A stretch of 64,000 bases of DNA from Acridotheres tristis (GCA_037013685.1 CM072919.1:28963255-29027254); one strand, 5' to 3'; counted from the stretch's first letter, positions 1 to 12,684 are shown. Notes: generated from the letters alone by a model not told the origin. Translations and numbers: made by a program.

Positions 1-737
1 AGCTTTTCTGTGGTCCGTGCTTGCCTATATCCAGTCAATCCTCTCCAGCATTGCCAGACAGTAAAACACTGGTTCTGTTGTGTAAAGCACGTCTTTGGCA
101 TTAAATTTTGCCAGGCCACATTTTCAACTCAACTGAGCAGTGTAATACTAACAGTATTAATTTTGCACATTACTGTAGTAATTATCATGGTTCATCTTTG
201 TTGCTTTTTTATTCATTGTGCACACACATCTCAGTGAAGCAAACTTCCAGAGAGGATGGGCCTAATTAATCTGATTTTATAACCTTAATTTGAAATTAAG
301 AGTGTGCCAAAATACACATAGAAAAATAAGGTTTGAGAAAAGTTACTGGAGAACTCACAACAGGTTTTCTGCTTTGCAATATAATGAGCCCAATAAAATC
401 TTACAAAACACTGAAAATAGGTTTTAGGGAAGTGTGGGAAAATATCCTGAAATATTACCAGTTATTTGAAAAGGAAGAAATTATTTCAGGAAAATACAAC
501 ATTTCTCTACATTAACTTAGGTGACTAGTTCTCTTTAACAGCCTGTGTTCCTATATTGCATAAAAGCTTTTCTGAAGAAGAAACAGTGCCTTAGAGTACT
601 TAGGTTAATGCCATGAAGAGGGATTTCATTTCAGCCGTACACATTTGCCTCATCATAAGCACTGAAATTTGGAAGAGCTGAAGTAGCATAACATGATAGC
701 ACAATTTGAAAGAGTGTTTGGAGGTTTAATGCTTCAG
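1..737. other. AT-rich intergenic DNA, no gene seen
   Basis: Only short open frames with no family resemblance occur here. I see no splice-flanked exon, RNA gene or recognisable repeat. Confidence 0.5.
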
Positions 738-1075
738 TGAGGAGACTTGAAGGATGATGTCATTATTGTCTACAATTTCCTTATGAGGGGTTAGAGAGAG
801 AGATCTCTTCTCTCTGGTGTCTGGTGATTGGATGTGAGCTAATGTCTTAAACCTGTGTCAGGGAAAGTTCAGACTGGATATTAGGAAAAAGTTATTCACT
901 GAGAGGTTGGTCAAGCACTGGAACAAGCTTCCCAGGAAGTAGTCATGGCTCCAAGCTTATTACTTTCAACAATGCCCTTATACTAAATCTTCTAAAATTT
1001 ATCTTTTAGGTTGCCCTGTGTGGAGTCAGAAGTGATCCTTGTGAGTCCATTCCAAGTTAGGATATTCTTTGAATT
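738..1075 (+). mobile_element. CR1 LINE 3' fragment, degraded
   Basis: The stretch carries the order of segments typical of the 3' end of a bird CR1: the text around gaggggttag, a degraded tctctggtg block, tcagggaaagttcag, a gaacaagcttcccagg block, and a tail gtgatccttgtgagtcc followed by attccaag. It is a truncated, old copy, and the middle (about 960-1010) is poorly matched. No open frame survives. Confidence 0.75.
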
Positions 1076-1254
1076 TATAATCTAATTGTTTGTTAAGGAA
1101 TAAAATTCCTGTATAAAATCACTTTTCATGAATTAATAATTAAAATTGTACTTATAGCAAATTTGCATTTGATTTGTAAATTAAGTAAATTATAAAATAA
1201 ACTTAAGCTTTAAGTTTTTCTTTTTTTTAACATATATTTCACCAAAGGCATTAC

Positions 1255-1665
1255 AGATATCTCACTTTCAGTATAGGAAATAAAACAGAGAGTACAATGG
1301 AACTAATAAGGGGGCCTAATATCTTAGGACTAATCAAGCAAAAACCATGGGAGAGACAGACACATATAAATACTCCCTGGGCAAGAAGTGACCAAGAAAC
1401 ATATTGTGAAACTTTTTGATAAGATATAGTTACCAGGTGATGTGATGTCATGAAGAATGTGTAACCAACGGGAAATTGTTACCAAAATAAGAGCCCCATC
1501 TAAGTGCCATACAAGTAAAACCCTATATAAATGCCTTATATACTCAGTAAAATTGGCTTCTGATCCAAGCTGATATTTCAGAAGAAATAAAATATATTCA
1601 TTTGAAGTTTTCAAAGTTTCAGGGCTTTGGAACACTCTTGTTTTTGTCTGGGGAACCTGCTTTCT
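1255..1665 (+). repeat. Possible old LTR remnant
   Basis: A TATA-like box (ccctatataaat, about 1520-1532) is followed about 55-60 bases later by an AATAAA signal (about 1586). That arrangement suits the U3-R part of a retroviral LTR. Ends, target duplication and family could not be resolved. The two overlapping open frames on the other strand have no recognisable domain and are probably chance. Confidence 0.35.
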
Positions 1666-3404
1666 GACTTGCAGAATAAAAGGACTTTCTCACACACCTG
1701 TATACTTGTTATGCTTGTGGAGGATACTTAATTCTTTCCTTAATGTGTCAGAAGTTGTAAGGGATAATTACTCATTCTGTATGACCTTCATAACTGCAGT
1801 ATATAGATGGGCAATGTTGTATTATTTGGCATAAAATTAAACAGAATATTTTTTCTAAAGTTTTTCCCTTCTTATCTGCTACAGAGTAACAGGTTGTAAT
1901 CCCTTTTTTTTTTAGAAAGTATTTTTTCTGGATCTGAAAATGAAACTCCCCATTGGTTTTAATCAGTGTTATTGAAAATAAGAGCTTTTATAATAATATA
2001 TCTAGAAAGCAAAAATCTAATACAAACAACTTTTTTTAATAGCCCAAAATGTAAGCACTCCAGCACTTCACTTTACATGAAAAGAACTTTGTTCTCCCTG
2101 CATGAAATGAGAGAAAACCTTTTTGTGAGTTTATATGATGCTGAGGGTGAGGGTGCTATTTTTTCCATTTCAGTGAATAAAATTGTAAATTTATAGAGCT
2201 GAATTTTTCAAGTAAGAGGCAGTTTATTCTCCTTTTTTTTTTTTTTAACAGTAAAATGCCCCCTATCACTTCTCTGATGTGTGGATTTAATTCATACATA
2301 ATATAGACTTAACCTGAGCTCTTTGCAATGGAAATTGATCAGTTTATTCCTAATCCATACATGAAATGAATAAAATGGTGCACATTGTTTTCGTTCCAGA
2401 ATCTTTGAATTTTTAACTTATTTTACTTTTCAGTATATATTTTTCTCAATGCAATTTTTATGATAGGAAGCAAAGTCTCAGATGACTTAATTACAATGGC
2501 CTAATTGGAAAGGATAGAATGAGCTCAAGCCTATTCCAGTTCATAAAGGAAGCAGCACTACTTATTTAAACTGTCACAGTCATTATGATCATCACAACAC
2601 TTATATAGAAGAATAACCCAATGTAGTTTCAGTATGATTGCCCAATCAAATTTCAATATGGTGAAATACTTTAGACAAATGCAAAAATAAAAAAAATTGG
2701 ATGTTTAACATACTGCTCCTTTGAGCAATGGTGTTTCTTTAAAATAAGTGATAAAACCTAGCAAATTATGAATTTCTGGGTTTGGCTAACTACTCAGAAG
2801 TTGCTACTAATATATCCCACAAACAACCAAAATTGTAGGCAATTAAATGGGAATACTTCTAACAGAAAACATGGATTAAAGTTAGGTTATAAGAAACTGT
2901 CAGCTGTGACATTATTAATTTTATTCATACATGAATCTCATGCTAAATGGAAGCTTCAATGTTTGTTGAAGAAGACATCCTGTCGAGTCACAAGGTACAG
3001 AAAGGGATCTTTTGTTTTCTAATTTCCTTAGTGGGGATATTAACTGTGCCTAGGTCCAACCTTAGACCCAATTTTAATCAATGATTTCTGTCTAAAAGAT
3101 CATATAGCAGTAACTGAACCTTTATGCAACTTTCTCCTTCAGGATGATGGATGGCAAACCAATAAATTGATTATGACAATGAATAGACTAAAATACCTTA
3201 ATCAGATTGCTTACTAGCCAGTATAGGCAGCTATAACTACTATTTTTGAGGCAATATTGAAGCAATTATATTAAAGCTTGCAAAACCAATCATTAAGTAG
3301 AGATTGGGTTCACCCATCCACACCAAAGACTGTGGGTAAATCTCTTTCTCTCAGCCTTGAGGAGTAATGTTGAGGGGCAACTCCAATGAAAGAAGGAAGG
3401 GAGG
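1666..3404. other. AT-rich intergenic DNA, no gene seen
   Basis: Low-complexity AT-rich sequence with short open frames only. Nothing recognisable on either strand up to the start of the first provirus. Confidence 0.5.
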
Positions 3405-4121
3405 TGTTTGGGGTTGGATTGTTCCCCTTTTCCTTCTGTGGAATTCCTCCCATTGTTATGCTAAGTAATTGTGGCTACACCTTAAAACGACAGATAATGC
3501 TCTCACGTGGGGGGGGAAGGGGGGGGAGGGGGAACCAGAAAAGGAAACGTGGGATGGGGGGTCTGGAGCAGGGGTCTCACTCTCGCTTGGCTCGTGGAGT
3601 GGGAAGACAGCCTGGGCTTCGCTCTGGCATCTCCCCCTGCCATCCCAGCACTGAGATCCACGCTCCCTGCCATTGGACATTGCTCTGGGGCTTTCCCATC
3701 TCACCCTACTATCTCTGGAAGCTCTGCTGAGCACCACGACTTACACCATGAGGGGGGGGAGTCACTTTCCCATACCGCTCACCTCTGGGCCTCCACCGCC
3801 ATCACTCCAGCCCTCTTCAACTGCGCGGAACCTGCCCTGCCCCCACAGCACCGGTAACTGAGCGCAGGGAGATGGCCTGCGGCCAGAAGAGACTGGAGCG
3901 GAGTGAGACTGTTCTGTTCTGTTGCCAATTTTTATAGCTGTTGTTGTTTTCTGCCTTGTTAAATACCACTAAAGAACTGTTATTCACATCCCCATATCTC
4001 CTGCCTGAAAGCGTCTGATTTGGACCTAAAATAATTAAAAGGGAGGGGGGTTGCACTCTGCATTGCAGAAAAGGGGCTCCTGCCTTTCCTTAGACCATAC
4101 CTGTCTTTTCAAACCAAGACA
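3405..4121 (+). repeat. 5' LTR of provirus 1
   Basis: 717 bp, starting TGTTTGGGGTTGG and ending AAGACA. It aligns end to end with the LTRs at 18669, 24707, 38530 and 60244. It has a G-rich U3 tract (3510-3560), a CT-rich and GC-rich middle, an internal TTCTG repeat with two units and an AT-rich end (aaaataattaaaag) just before the 3' part. The tttttatagc text near 3937 may act as a TATA-like element and aataattaaaag as a weak poly(A) signal, but neither is certain. Confidence 0.93.
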
Positions 4122-4128
4122 GATTTTT

Positions 4129-4148
4129 TGGCGCCCGAAACGTGGAGC
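4129..4148 (+). other. Primer binding site, variant lysine type
   Basis: TGGCGCCCGAAACGTGGAGC lies 7 bases after the LTR end. The first 8 bases match the 3' end of vertebrate tRNA-Lys, and the first 11 match the tRNA-Lys3-type site (TGGCGCCCGAA). The rest resembles the Lys1,2-type site of provirus 3 with two extra bases and one substitution. Confidence 0.8.
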
Positions 4149-4228
4149 ATTGCCTGAGGGCATTGAGAGAGGGGGTAGAAAAGAGGATAACAGTTCTTGA
4201 ATTACCCAAACTTGTGGTAGGTGACACC

Positions 4229-6143
4229 ATGCTGTCCAGCTTACCCTGGATTGGCCTCCATGTGGTCACTGCTATATCTCTCCCATTTGCAAGCCCTTTT
4301 TTAAACATGAGTTTCATAACCAAGGTTACTGTGGCTATTATCCGGTTTATTGTGTGGGTTGATCAGTTGAGGAATTCATGGATTTTTAATTTTCTCTGGA
4401 AGATGGCCACATGGATTCAGAGCTATCGCACTCTAAGTGTGTGTTTCTGGGGCTACTTCAATAATGGTACTTACTGTGAGGAAGTGGCAGCAGGTGAAAT
4501 TTTTTCTCAACGCATCACAGAGTTTTTGAAGTTCACCCCACCAGTCTTCAAGGGGTTCCAATTCGCTTTAAATGCTAATGACATTATATTGTGGCTAGTG
4601 TTGCTTATATCCCTGTTAAACCTGTTCTATCTAACATTCAGAGATAAGGGGAGATTGACTTGGATAACAACCCTGATAGCTACCCCAGGGATTAGTGATG
4701 TTACCCCAGAGCCTGATCCTGTCCCAGAGACTAGGGAGGTTATCCCAGAGCCTGATCCTGTCCCAGAGACTAGGGAGGTTACCCCAGAGCCTGATCTTAT
4801 CCCAGAGACTAGGGATATTACCCCAGAGTTTGACCCTGCCCTACAGCCCACCTCGGAAAGGAACCACCCAGAATGGGTGGGGGTGCTAGCAAAGGAGATA
4901 CGTGAGATGGGCCAGATGATGAAGGAGTACATCTCCCCAGCTGGTGAGAAACCCTCCCCCTGCCTTAAAGAGGGAGACTCTGATGGTGCAGCAGTGGGAC
5001 CCACAGATGTTACATCTGTCCAGGTTCCAGCTGAACTGCAAGGGCACTCACAGCCAGCAGCAGTTGCCCCTGTGGAAACTAGGAAGTCTAAGATGAAAAC
5101 AAGACACCTAGATAATAAGGGTCAGGAAGGGGGCCCCTCACAACCAGCAGGGGAGCCAGAAGTTGAGATCATCACCGAGTCCCTGTCATACCAGAGTCTC
5201 CGTAACCTGCTAAAAGACATTGTACGACGGGGCCGTGAGACTTTTACATCCTGGTTACTGAGGCTTTGGGACCTTATGGGTACAGGTGTGCAACTGGATG
5301 GTACTGAGGCAAGGAATTTGGGAGCCTTGACCCAGGACTCAGGTGTGGACCAGGTATTTGTAAGGGAGACAGGTCTCCTTTCCCTCTGGGAGCGACTTTT
5401 AATGAGCGTGAGAGAGAGATTTGTCCACAGGGAAAGAATGCAGGAGTACCACCAGAGAACACGTTGGAATACCCTTGAAGAAGGGATCCAAAAGCTGAGA
5501 GAAGTGGCAGTACTGGAGGTGCTCTTTGGGAGGGATGAACAGCATGACAATGACCCTGACAAGGTCAGGTGCACAGGACAGATGTTGTGGAATCTGGCAA
5601 ACCTGGGCCCATCTCAATATACCTCCTTTATTGCAATGATTGATGTTGATACCAACCAAGTGACAGTGGGTTCTGTTGCCAACAGGCTCAGGAATTATCA
5701 GAGTATGATGGCTGGCCCAATGCAGGCTCATGTCTCTGCTGTGGCTAAGGACCTCAGAGAGGAGTTTAAGGAGGAGATGAAGGAGATAAGGGAAGAGGTG
5801 AGGAAGATCAGTGCAGCACCAGTGCGAGTCATGGACCTCAAAAGTAGAGCCCAACGCCCCCCAGCTAGGGAGAGAGGGTATACCCCACGTGCTGACCTAT
5901 GGTTTTTCTACATGACCACAGGAAGACATGAGAAGGTGGGATGGGAAACCCACTTCTGTCCTGGCAGCACGGGTGCGCCAACTCAGGGAGGGGAACACCA
6001 ACAGAGGGAACTCCACTAAAGTGAAGGTAGCCTCAGCCTCCCATGGAGGTGCAGGGTATTACAGAAGGGAGGATGATCTGTCAGATCCCCTTGAAGGAAC
6101 CTCTAGTATGTATGCCCAGGAGAGAAGAAATAACCAGGGCTAG
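4229..6143 (+). pseudogene. gag: gag of provirus 1, frameshifted near its end
   Basis: The start is the ATG at 4229 (context ACACCATGC, a good initiation context). The upstream frame is open without an ATG back to the primer binding site. The product has an N-terminal hydrophobic region (about residues 5-60), the sequon NGT near residue 79, a second hydrophobic segment (about 118-137), the 13-residue acidic proline-rich repeats, a linker, and a capsid-like region starting near MGTGVQLDG with a charged helix (REEFKEEMKEIREEV) toward the end. Two single-base deletions near 5903 and 5925 shift the frame, so this copy reads into a foreign tail ending at 6019. The original frame resumes in frame 3 and ends at the TAG at 6141. 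Confidence 0.85.
4703..4837 (+). repeat. 39-bp coding tandem repeat in gag, three units plus a part
   Basis: Units 4703-4741, 4742-4780 and 4781-4819 each encode a 13-residue unit of the form TPEPDPVPETREV. A partial fourth unit (ITPEFDPA) follows. The unit length is a multiple of 3, so unit number can change without breaking gag. Confidence 0.95.
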
Positions 6144-6172
6144 AGGGGCCCTGCCTCTAGCCAGGGAGAGGC
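6138..6172 (+). promoter_or_regulatory. gag stop codon in competing hairpins (copy 1)
   Basis: The TAG at 6141-6143 lies inside a perfect inverted repeat GGCTAGAGG / CCTCTAGCC (6138-6146 and 6154-6162, 7-base loop). The 3' arm can instead form GCCTCT / AGAGGC (6153-6158 and 6167-6172), which begins 9 bases after the stop. Protease continues in the same frame with no further stop until the 6273 TGA. A read-through role is inferred. Confidence 0.6.
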
Positions 6173-6491
6173 ACGGGAAAACCGGATCTTTTGGACGGTG
6201 TGGATCCGATGGCCTGGCACATCAGAGCCACAGGAACACAGAGCATTGGTTGACACTGGTTCACAATGTACATGAATACCATCGGGACATGTCGGGAAGG
6301 AACCTGTTTCAATTGCTGGGGTTACGGGGGGATCTCAGGAATTGACTTTGCTGGAGGCTGAGGTGAGCCTGACTGGGAAAGAGTGACAGAAACATCCAAT
6401 TGTGACTGGCCCAGAGGCACCATGTATCCTAGGCATAGTCTTCCTCAGGAACGGCTATTACAAAGACCCAAAGGGACTCAGGTGGGCTTTT
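6144..6491 (+). pseudogene. pro: Retroviral aspartic protease of provirus 1, broken
   Basis: The catalytic motif LVDTGSQ is encoded at about 6246-6266, in frame with gag. TGA codons at 6273-6275 and 6384-6386 interrupt the domain. Both positions are also TGA in provirus 2 and sense codons in provirus 3. The ILGIDFL text near the end of the domain reads ILGIVFL here, so an aspartate typical of this second conserved block is lost. Confidence 0.85.
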
Positions 6492-9334
6492 GGAATAGCT
6501 GCTGTGGCAGCAGAGGGCATTAAGCAGTTGAACACCCTGCCTGGGCTATCAGAAAACCCATCTGCAGTGGGACTCCTCAGGGTGAAAGAGCAACAGGTGC
6601 CAATTGCTACCTCAACAGTGCACCGCCGGCAGAACCGGACGAATTGAGATGCCGTGATCCCCATCCACAAGATGATCCGTGAGCTGGAGAGCCAAGGGGT
6701 GGTCAGCAAAACCCACTCACCCTTCAACAGCCCCATCTGGCCTGTGCGTAAATCTGAAGGAGAATGGAGACTGACAGTGGACTATCGTGCATTGAATGAG
6801 GTGGTGACTCCACCGCTGAGCGCTGCTGTGCCGGACATGCTGGAACTGCAGTATGAGCTGGAGTCCAAGGCAGCCAAGTGGTACGCCACCATTGACATCG
6901 CCAATGCATTCTTCTCCATTTCTCTGGCAGCAGAGTGCAGGCCACAATTCGCTTTCACCTGGAGGGGTGTGCAATACACGTGGAACCGACTGCCCCAGGG
7001 GTGGAAACACAGCCCCACCATCTGTCATGGATTGATCCAGGCTACACTGGAGAAGGGTGGAGCTCCAGAACATCTGCAGTACATTGATGATATCATTGTG
7101 TGGGGGGACATGGAAATGGAGGTATTTCAGAAACGAGGAAAGATCATCGAGATTCTGCTGGGAGCTGGCTTCGCCATTAAAAGGGCAAAGTCAAAGGGCC
7201 TGCCCAAGAGATCCAGTTTCTGGGAGTAAAGTGGCAAGATGGATGGCACCAGATCCCCAGTGAGGTCATCAATAAGATCACTGCAATGTCTCGACCAACC
7301 AGCAAGAAGGAAACACAAGCCTTCCTAGGTGCCATAGGCTTTTGGAGAATGCACATTCCTGAGTACAGCCAGATTGTGAGCCCTCTTTACCTGGTCACCC
7401 GCAAGAAGAACGATTTCCACTGGGGCCCTGAGCAGCAGCAAGCCTTTGCCCAGATCAAGCAGGAGATTGCTCATGCGGTAGCCCTTGGCCCAGTCAGGAC
7501 AGGACCAGATGTGAAGAACGTGCTCTACTCTGCAGCCGGGAACCATGGTCTGTCCTGGAGCCTTTGGCAGAAGGTGCCTGGTGAGACGCGAGGCCGACCA
7601 CTGGGATTCTGGAGTCGAAGCTACAGAGGGTCCGAGGCCAACTATACTCCAACAGAGAGGGAGATCTTGGCCGCCTATGAAGGGGTTCAAGCTGCCTCAG
7701 AGGTGGTTGGCACGGAAACACAACTCCTCCTGGCACCCTGACTGCCAGTGCTGGGGTGGATGTTTAAAGGAAAGGTTCCTTCAACCCACCATGCCACTGA
7801 CGCCACATGGAGTAAATGGATTGCCCTCATCACACAACACGCCCGTATTGGAAATCCGAATCGCCCTGGGATTTTGGAGATAATTACCAACTGGCCGGAA
7901 GGGGAAGACTTTGGTCTTGCCGATGAAGAGGAACAGGAACAAGTGACCCGGGCTGAAGAAGCCCCACCGTATAACCAACTGCCAGCAGATGAAACATGCT
8001 ATGCTCTTTTCACTGATGGTTCCTGCCGCATCGTGGGGATGAACCGGAAGTGGAAAGCAGCCGTATGGAGCCCCACACGACAGGTTGCACAAGCTACCGA
8101 AGGAGAAGGTGGATCGAGTCAACTTGCTGAACTCAAAGCTGTTCAGCTGGCCCTGGACATTGCTGAAAGAGAGAAGTGGCCAAAACTCTACCTTTACACT
8201 GATTCTTGGATGGTAACCAATGCTCTGTGGGGATGGCTGGAAAGGTGGAAAAAGGCTGACTGGCAACGTAGGGGAAAACCAATCTGGGCTGCCAATGAAT
8301 GGAAAGACATTGCCACCAGGATAGAGAAGCTGCCTGTGAAAGTCCATCCCGTAGATGCCCATGTCCCCAAGAGTCGGGCTAATGAGGAACACCAACACAA
8401 TGAGCAGGTAGATCAGGCTGCACAGGTAGAGGTGTCGAAGATAGATTTAGACTGGCAGCACAAGGGAGAGTTGTTCCTGACTCGATGGGCCCATGATGCC
8501 TCAGGTCATCAGGGCAGAGATGCCACATATAAGTGGGCACGAGACCAAGGGGTGGATCTAACCATGGACAGTATTTCTCAAGTTATCCATGACTGTGAGA
8601 CGTGAGCTGCCATCAAGCAAGCCAAGCGGGTGAAGCCCCTCTGGTATTGGGGGCGATGGGCCAAATATAAGTATGGAGAGGCCTGGCAGATTGATTACAT
8701 CACACTGCCTCAAACCCGCCAGGGCAAGCGCTATGTACTGACCATGGTGGAAGCCACCACTGGATGGTTAGAGACCTACCCTGTGCCTCATGCCACTGCT
8801 CGGAACACCATCCTGGGCCTGGAAAAACAAGTTCTTTGGAGGCATGGTACCCTTGAGAGAATTGAGTCAGACAATGGGACTCATTTCAAGAACAGCCTTA
8901 TAAACACCTGGGCTAGAGAACATGGCATTGAGTGGGTGTACCATATCCCCTACCACGCACCAGCTGCAGGGAAAGTTGAACGGTGCAATGGCCTGCTTAA
9001 AACCACCTTGAAGGCACTGGGTGGGGGAACTTTCAAGAACTGGAAGATTAATCTACCAAAGGCCACCTGGTTAGTGAACACCCGAGGTTCCACTAACCGA
9101 GCAGGTCCTGCCCAATCTGAGCCCTTGGGAATATCAGATGGAGATAAGGTTCCAGTGGTACTCATGAGAGGTATGCTAGGAAAAACTGGTGAATCCTGCC
9201 TCCAGCAAAGACAATCCCATCCGTGGAGTTGTATTCGCTCAAGGACCAGGTTGCACCTGGTGGGTGATGCAAAAGAATGGAGAGACCCGATGTATACCCC
9301 AAGGAGACCTTGTTTTAGGGTGAAATACCTATAG
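6402..9334 (+). pseudogene. pol: pol (RT, RNase H, integrase) of provirus 1, broken
   Basis: Reverse transcriptase, RNase H and integrase are recognisable in order and align throughout with the open pol of provirus 2. The YIDD box is present near 7080. Breaks: TGA at 6645 and 7739 (both CGA to TGA relative to provirus 2, the pattern of methyl-CpG decay), one base lost from an A run near 7183, TGA at 8603 replacing the second cysteine of the integrase zinc finger, and a 5-base deletion near 9187 shifting the integrase C terminus. This copy cannot make a functional polyprotein. Divergence from provirus 2 is roughly 2 percent by eye. Confidence 0.92.
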
Positions 9335-9346
9335 TACTGTGCCTAT

Positions 9347-9899
9347 GTCTCGCTCTCGCTTGGCTCGTGGAGTGGGAAGACATCCTGGGCTTCGCTCTGG
9401 CATCTCCCCTTGCCATCCCAGCACTGAGATCCATGCTCCCTGCCATTGGACATCACTCTGCTGCTCTCCCACCTCACCCTACTATCTCTGGACGTTCTGC
9501 TGAGCACTACGACCAACACCGTGAGGTGGGGGAGTCACTTTCCCATCCCGCTCACCCCTGGGCCTCCACCGCCATCACTCCAGCCCTCTTCAACTGCGCG
9601 GGACCTGCCCTGCCCCCACAGCACCGGTAACTGAGCGCAGGGAGATGGCCTGCGGCCAAAAGGAACTAGAGCGGAGCGAGACTGTTCTGTTCTGTTCTGT
9701 TGCCAATTTTTATAGCTGTTGTTGTTTTCTGCCTTGTTAAATACCACTAAAGAACTGTTATTCTTATCCCCATATCTCCTGCCTGAAAGCGTCTGATTTG
9801 GACCTAAAATAATTAAAAGGGAGGGGGGTTGCACTCTGCATTGCAGAAAAGGGGCTCCTGCCTTTCCTTAGACCATACCTGTCTTTTCCAACCAAGACA
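9347..9899 (+). repeat. 3' LTR of provirus 1, 5'-truncated
   Basis: Only the last ~553 bp of the LTR are present. Sequence jumps from the post-pol spacer (cctatgtctc) into the middle of the LTR (ctcgcttggctcg). The post-pol spacer, polypurine tract and about 170 bp of U3 are missing. It carries three TTCTG units, against two in the 5' LTR. It ends AAGACA at 9899. Confidence 0.92.
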
Positions 9900-12684
9900 A
9901 CATGTTTGAGTAATTTCTTGAAATAACCCATAGGAAACGGGGATCATAAGTGAGCCTTTAGTAACAAGACCAACTATATTTAATTACAGTTTGAAAGAGG
10001 ACTAACGAGGAAATGGTAAAAGCTCTTTGTAGATTCATTATTAACAAAGGGAGAAAAGAGAGGCAAGGGGAAATAGCTATGATAATTAATTGTCAATGTT
10101 ATGCCCTGAGAAATCTTTTACTGAGTTCATCTTCTGGCACTCACTGCTTTTGTTTGGCAGAGGCCTCTCAATTTCTGTACTAATTCTTGCCAATGCACAG
10201 TTTTGCAATTTTGATTTAATGATTTTTTCAAAACATACAACATAGCAATGAATATTTTATTATCACATAATAAAAGGCCTCTTTTGAAGGATGTGAACCA
10301 ATTAGGTAGTTGTACCACATACCCAGCAATAATCCCAAGATAAAAAAGTAAAATATTAGAGTATCTATTTATTCTTAGTCAAATTATGTTCTATAAACAA
10401 GATAAGTTACTTCACCTTTCCTCATTTTTGTTTTCTCCTTAGGATCCCGTAAGCATTTAATTTCTGTTGCATTTTTGGGGGCAGAAACAGCATTCTAGGT
10501 AGAGTTCATACACCCTGAAGCACAGCAAATTTGTCTAGGTGGGTTCAACACATGGAAAAAAGCAATAGAGAGATCTCTCCCAGACTGAGCTAAGAAGATG
10601 CTGTATTTGAATATTCAGTCCCAAAATATCTACATATGATGTAGGTAGAGTGTGTACATGTCCCCCAGTTGTAAAATTTATTTGCTGCAAGAGTGATAGA
10701 TTCTGATAAATTAGTCTTTGTGTTGGTTTGTGTTTTAATGTTGGCAGATGATTCACTTCAGTTTATCATTGTGTATATCGGGGTGTATGGAGGTTGCTGT
10801 CTGTCCACCTGAGACCTCTTCAAGTTTTTAGTATTGTAATGTTTTTCCCTCAAGGTTAAAAATCAGCATCTCACATATTGTGATTGGACATGTGTTGCCT
10901 TTACATGAAACTTGGATTGGTATGTGTTTGGGTTTTTAAACTCTTCCTGGTTTGTAGACTCATTGTAAATATCATTGAAACTTTAAATGAAAATTGGCCC
11001 ATGCCAGAATGCAATATATTGATTGATTAAAACATTAGCAATTATAGTATATCAATTTAATGGATTCTAGATATTAGTTGTCATTACACATAGTTCTAAG
11101 TCCCTCAAGGATGTACAATGGTATTACATTTATTAGTGCACTGATATTGTCAGCTTGAAAGCTACTCTGGATCTGTCTCTGCACTCACTTCTTCCCCACT
11201 AGATCCTCTATATACAGCTTCTCCAACAAGGGGACTACTGATCCTCCTTCATTTTCCACAATTGTGCTTAAAATTTAATTATTTAGAAAACTTACACAGT
11301 TACTGTTTCTTCCTTGCTTCTTCATTCATTATGATAAACTAAATTATATAGTCTGCATTTATAGTCATGAGGAGACTAAAGCTGTGATGAATTTTAATTA
11401 CTTATACTGATTTATGTCTTAATTAGATCAAACCTGCTTTTGGAATTTTTAAGTGAGTGAGAAATAAATACCCATGCTCAAAGTTCTTCATCCTTTCTCT
11501 CTATACAACACTTCACCAAACTGATACACAGCACCACCACCAGAAGCTAATCATGACCTTAGATATACACTCTCCCATAAAGTTGGCTAAGAATTTGAGA
11601 CGGAAGCTTAAGTGTAAATGATATCTGTAGGAATGGAGAAAAAGACCTTTGATAAACCATCACATTCATGTGAAGGTAACAGATGGACTTACTAAAACTA
11701 GATCAGTAACTTATTTCTGAAGGAGGGGAAAGAAAAAAAGAAAAAGCAAGTAAATGCCCAATACAGCAGTAGCTAATTCAAAGCCATCAAAGAGACTCGA
11801 AACACAGATTCTATAAGGTCCACCTGTATTTTCCTCCATGTGATTCCCCCACTAGATAGGATGCAGCTTTCTGACCACCAGCTATTCTTGGCTGGGTACA
11901 TGAAGGGGAACCTGAGTCCACCGACTGGTCCTTAAGGAGTGAAGTGATAGCGCTGAATGACGTCTAGACTGATGTATCAGTCTGTAGTGTGCTTGACTAT
12001 CAAGACTGGGCACCTTAGGACCATAAGGCAGCTTCTTTTTGGGTTTTGTGCTCACATAATCCTCCTATGAAAATCTTTGTGGGAAAGGACAAGAAATAAA
12101 TTGTGTGTGTCTGTTTTACCACTTTGGCACTGAGCCAAGACACAGATACCATCCATGTTTATAGAGGCCTGGACCTTAAAATGAGACTATTGTTATTTTA
12201 CTATAACTTAAATTTTTAAAAGAAGGAAGCTGAAGTAGCTTTTGACTGAGAAAACACAATTCGGCAATTTCATAGCAAACTTATGACAAAATGAGCATCA
12301 GCCAAGGAGTTGATGAACAGCCAGGGGTTTACTCAACAGCAGTCATGTCATGATAGTATTAACAAAGTTTGTGGTAAGAGTGAAGGTAATACAGGCTGCA
12401 GATTGCTCGTGTGATAGCAGTCATAGTGACATTTGGAGTACAGTGTACTGCTCCTGATAGTGGTGTCACAAGCTTGATCATGTCTTCATGGATTTTTGAC
12501 ACTCCTTAATTTTATCTGCTAAAGAAACATTCCTTTCTTACTGTCTTTATCTAAAAGACAGCTACCTAAAAAATATTTATCTAATAAAATATGTTGCGTG
12601 TGCCCTGCATATGCTGTTTTTAATTTCCAAAACAAACCTTGAGAATTCTACCATGCCTACAAGAGAAAATGGCCCTTGGATGAG
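9900..12684. other. AT-rich intergenic DNA, no gene seen
   Basis: No exon, RNA gene or repeat could be recognised. Short open frames lack any family likeness. Confidence 0.5.

Larger units (their letters stand above)
3405..9899 (+). mobile_element. ERV-L-like provirus 1, env-less, inactivated
   Basis: The provirus runs from the TG of the 5' LTR (3405) to the CA of the 3' LTR (9899). The order is LTR, primer binding site, gag, protease, reverse transcriptase, RNase H, integrase, truncated LTR. No env frame lies between integrase and the 3' LTR. The class III (ERV-L-like) call rests on pol: the motif-A text IDIANAFFSI, LPQGWKHSPTICHG and YIDD resemble ERV-L reverse transcriptases more than beta- or gammaretroviral ones. 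Damage: two single-base deletions in gag (about 5903-5925), protease TGAs at 6273 and 6384, a TGA at 6645, a one-base frameshift near 7183, TGAs at 7739 and 8603, a 5-base deletion near 9187, and loss of the 3' LTR start. The 5 bases flanking each side (ggagg, acatg) do not match, so no target duplication remains. Confidence 0.93.

Noticed and set aside
4627..5004. Minus-strand frames through the gag repeat region (also at 19896 and 61467)
   Set aside because: They are shadows of the 39-bp repeat, whose composition keeps other frames open. No independent domain is seen.
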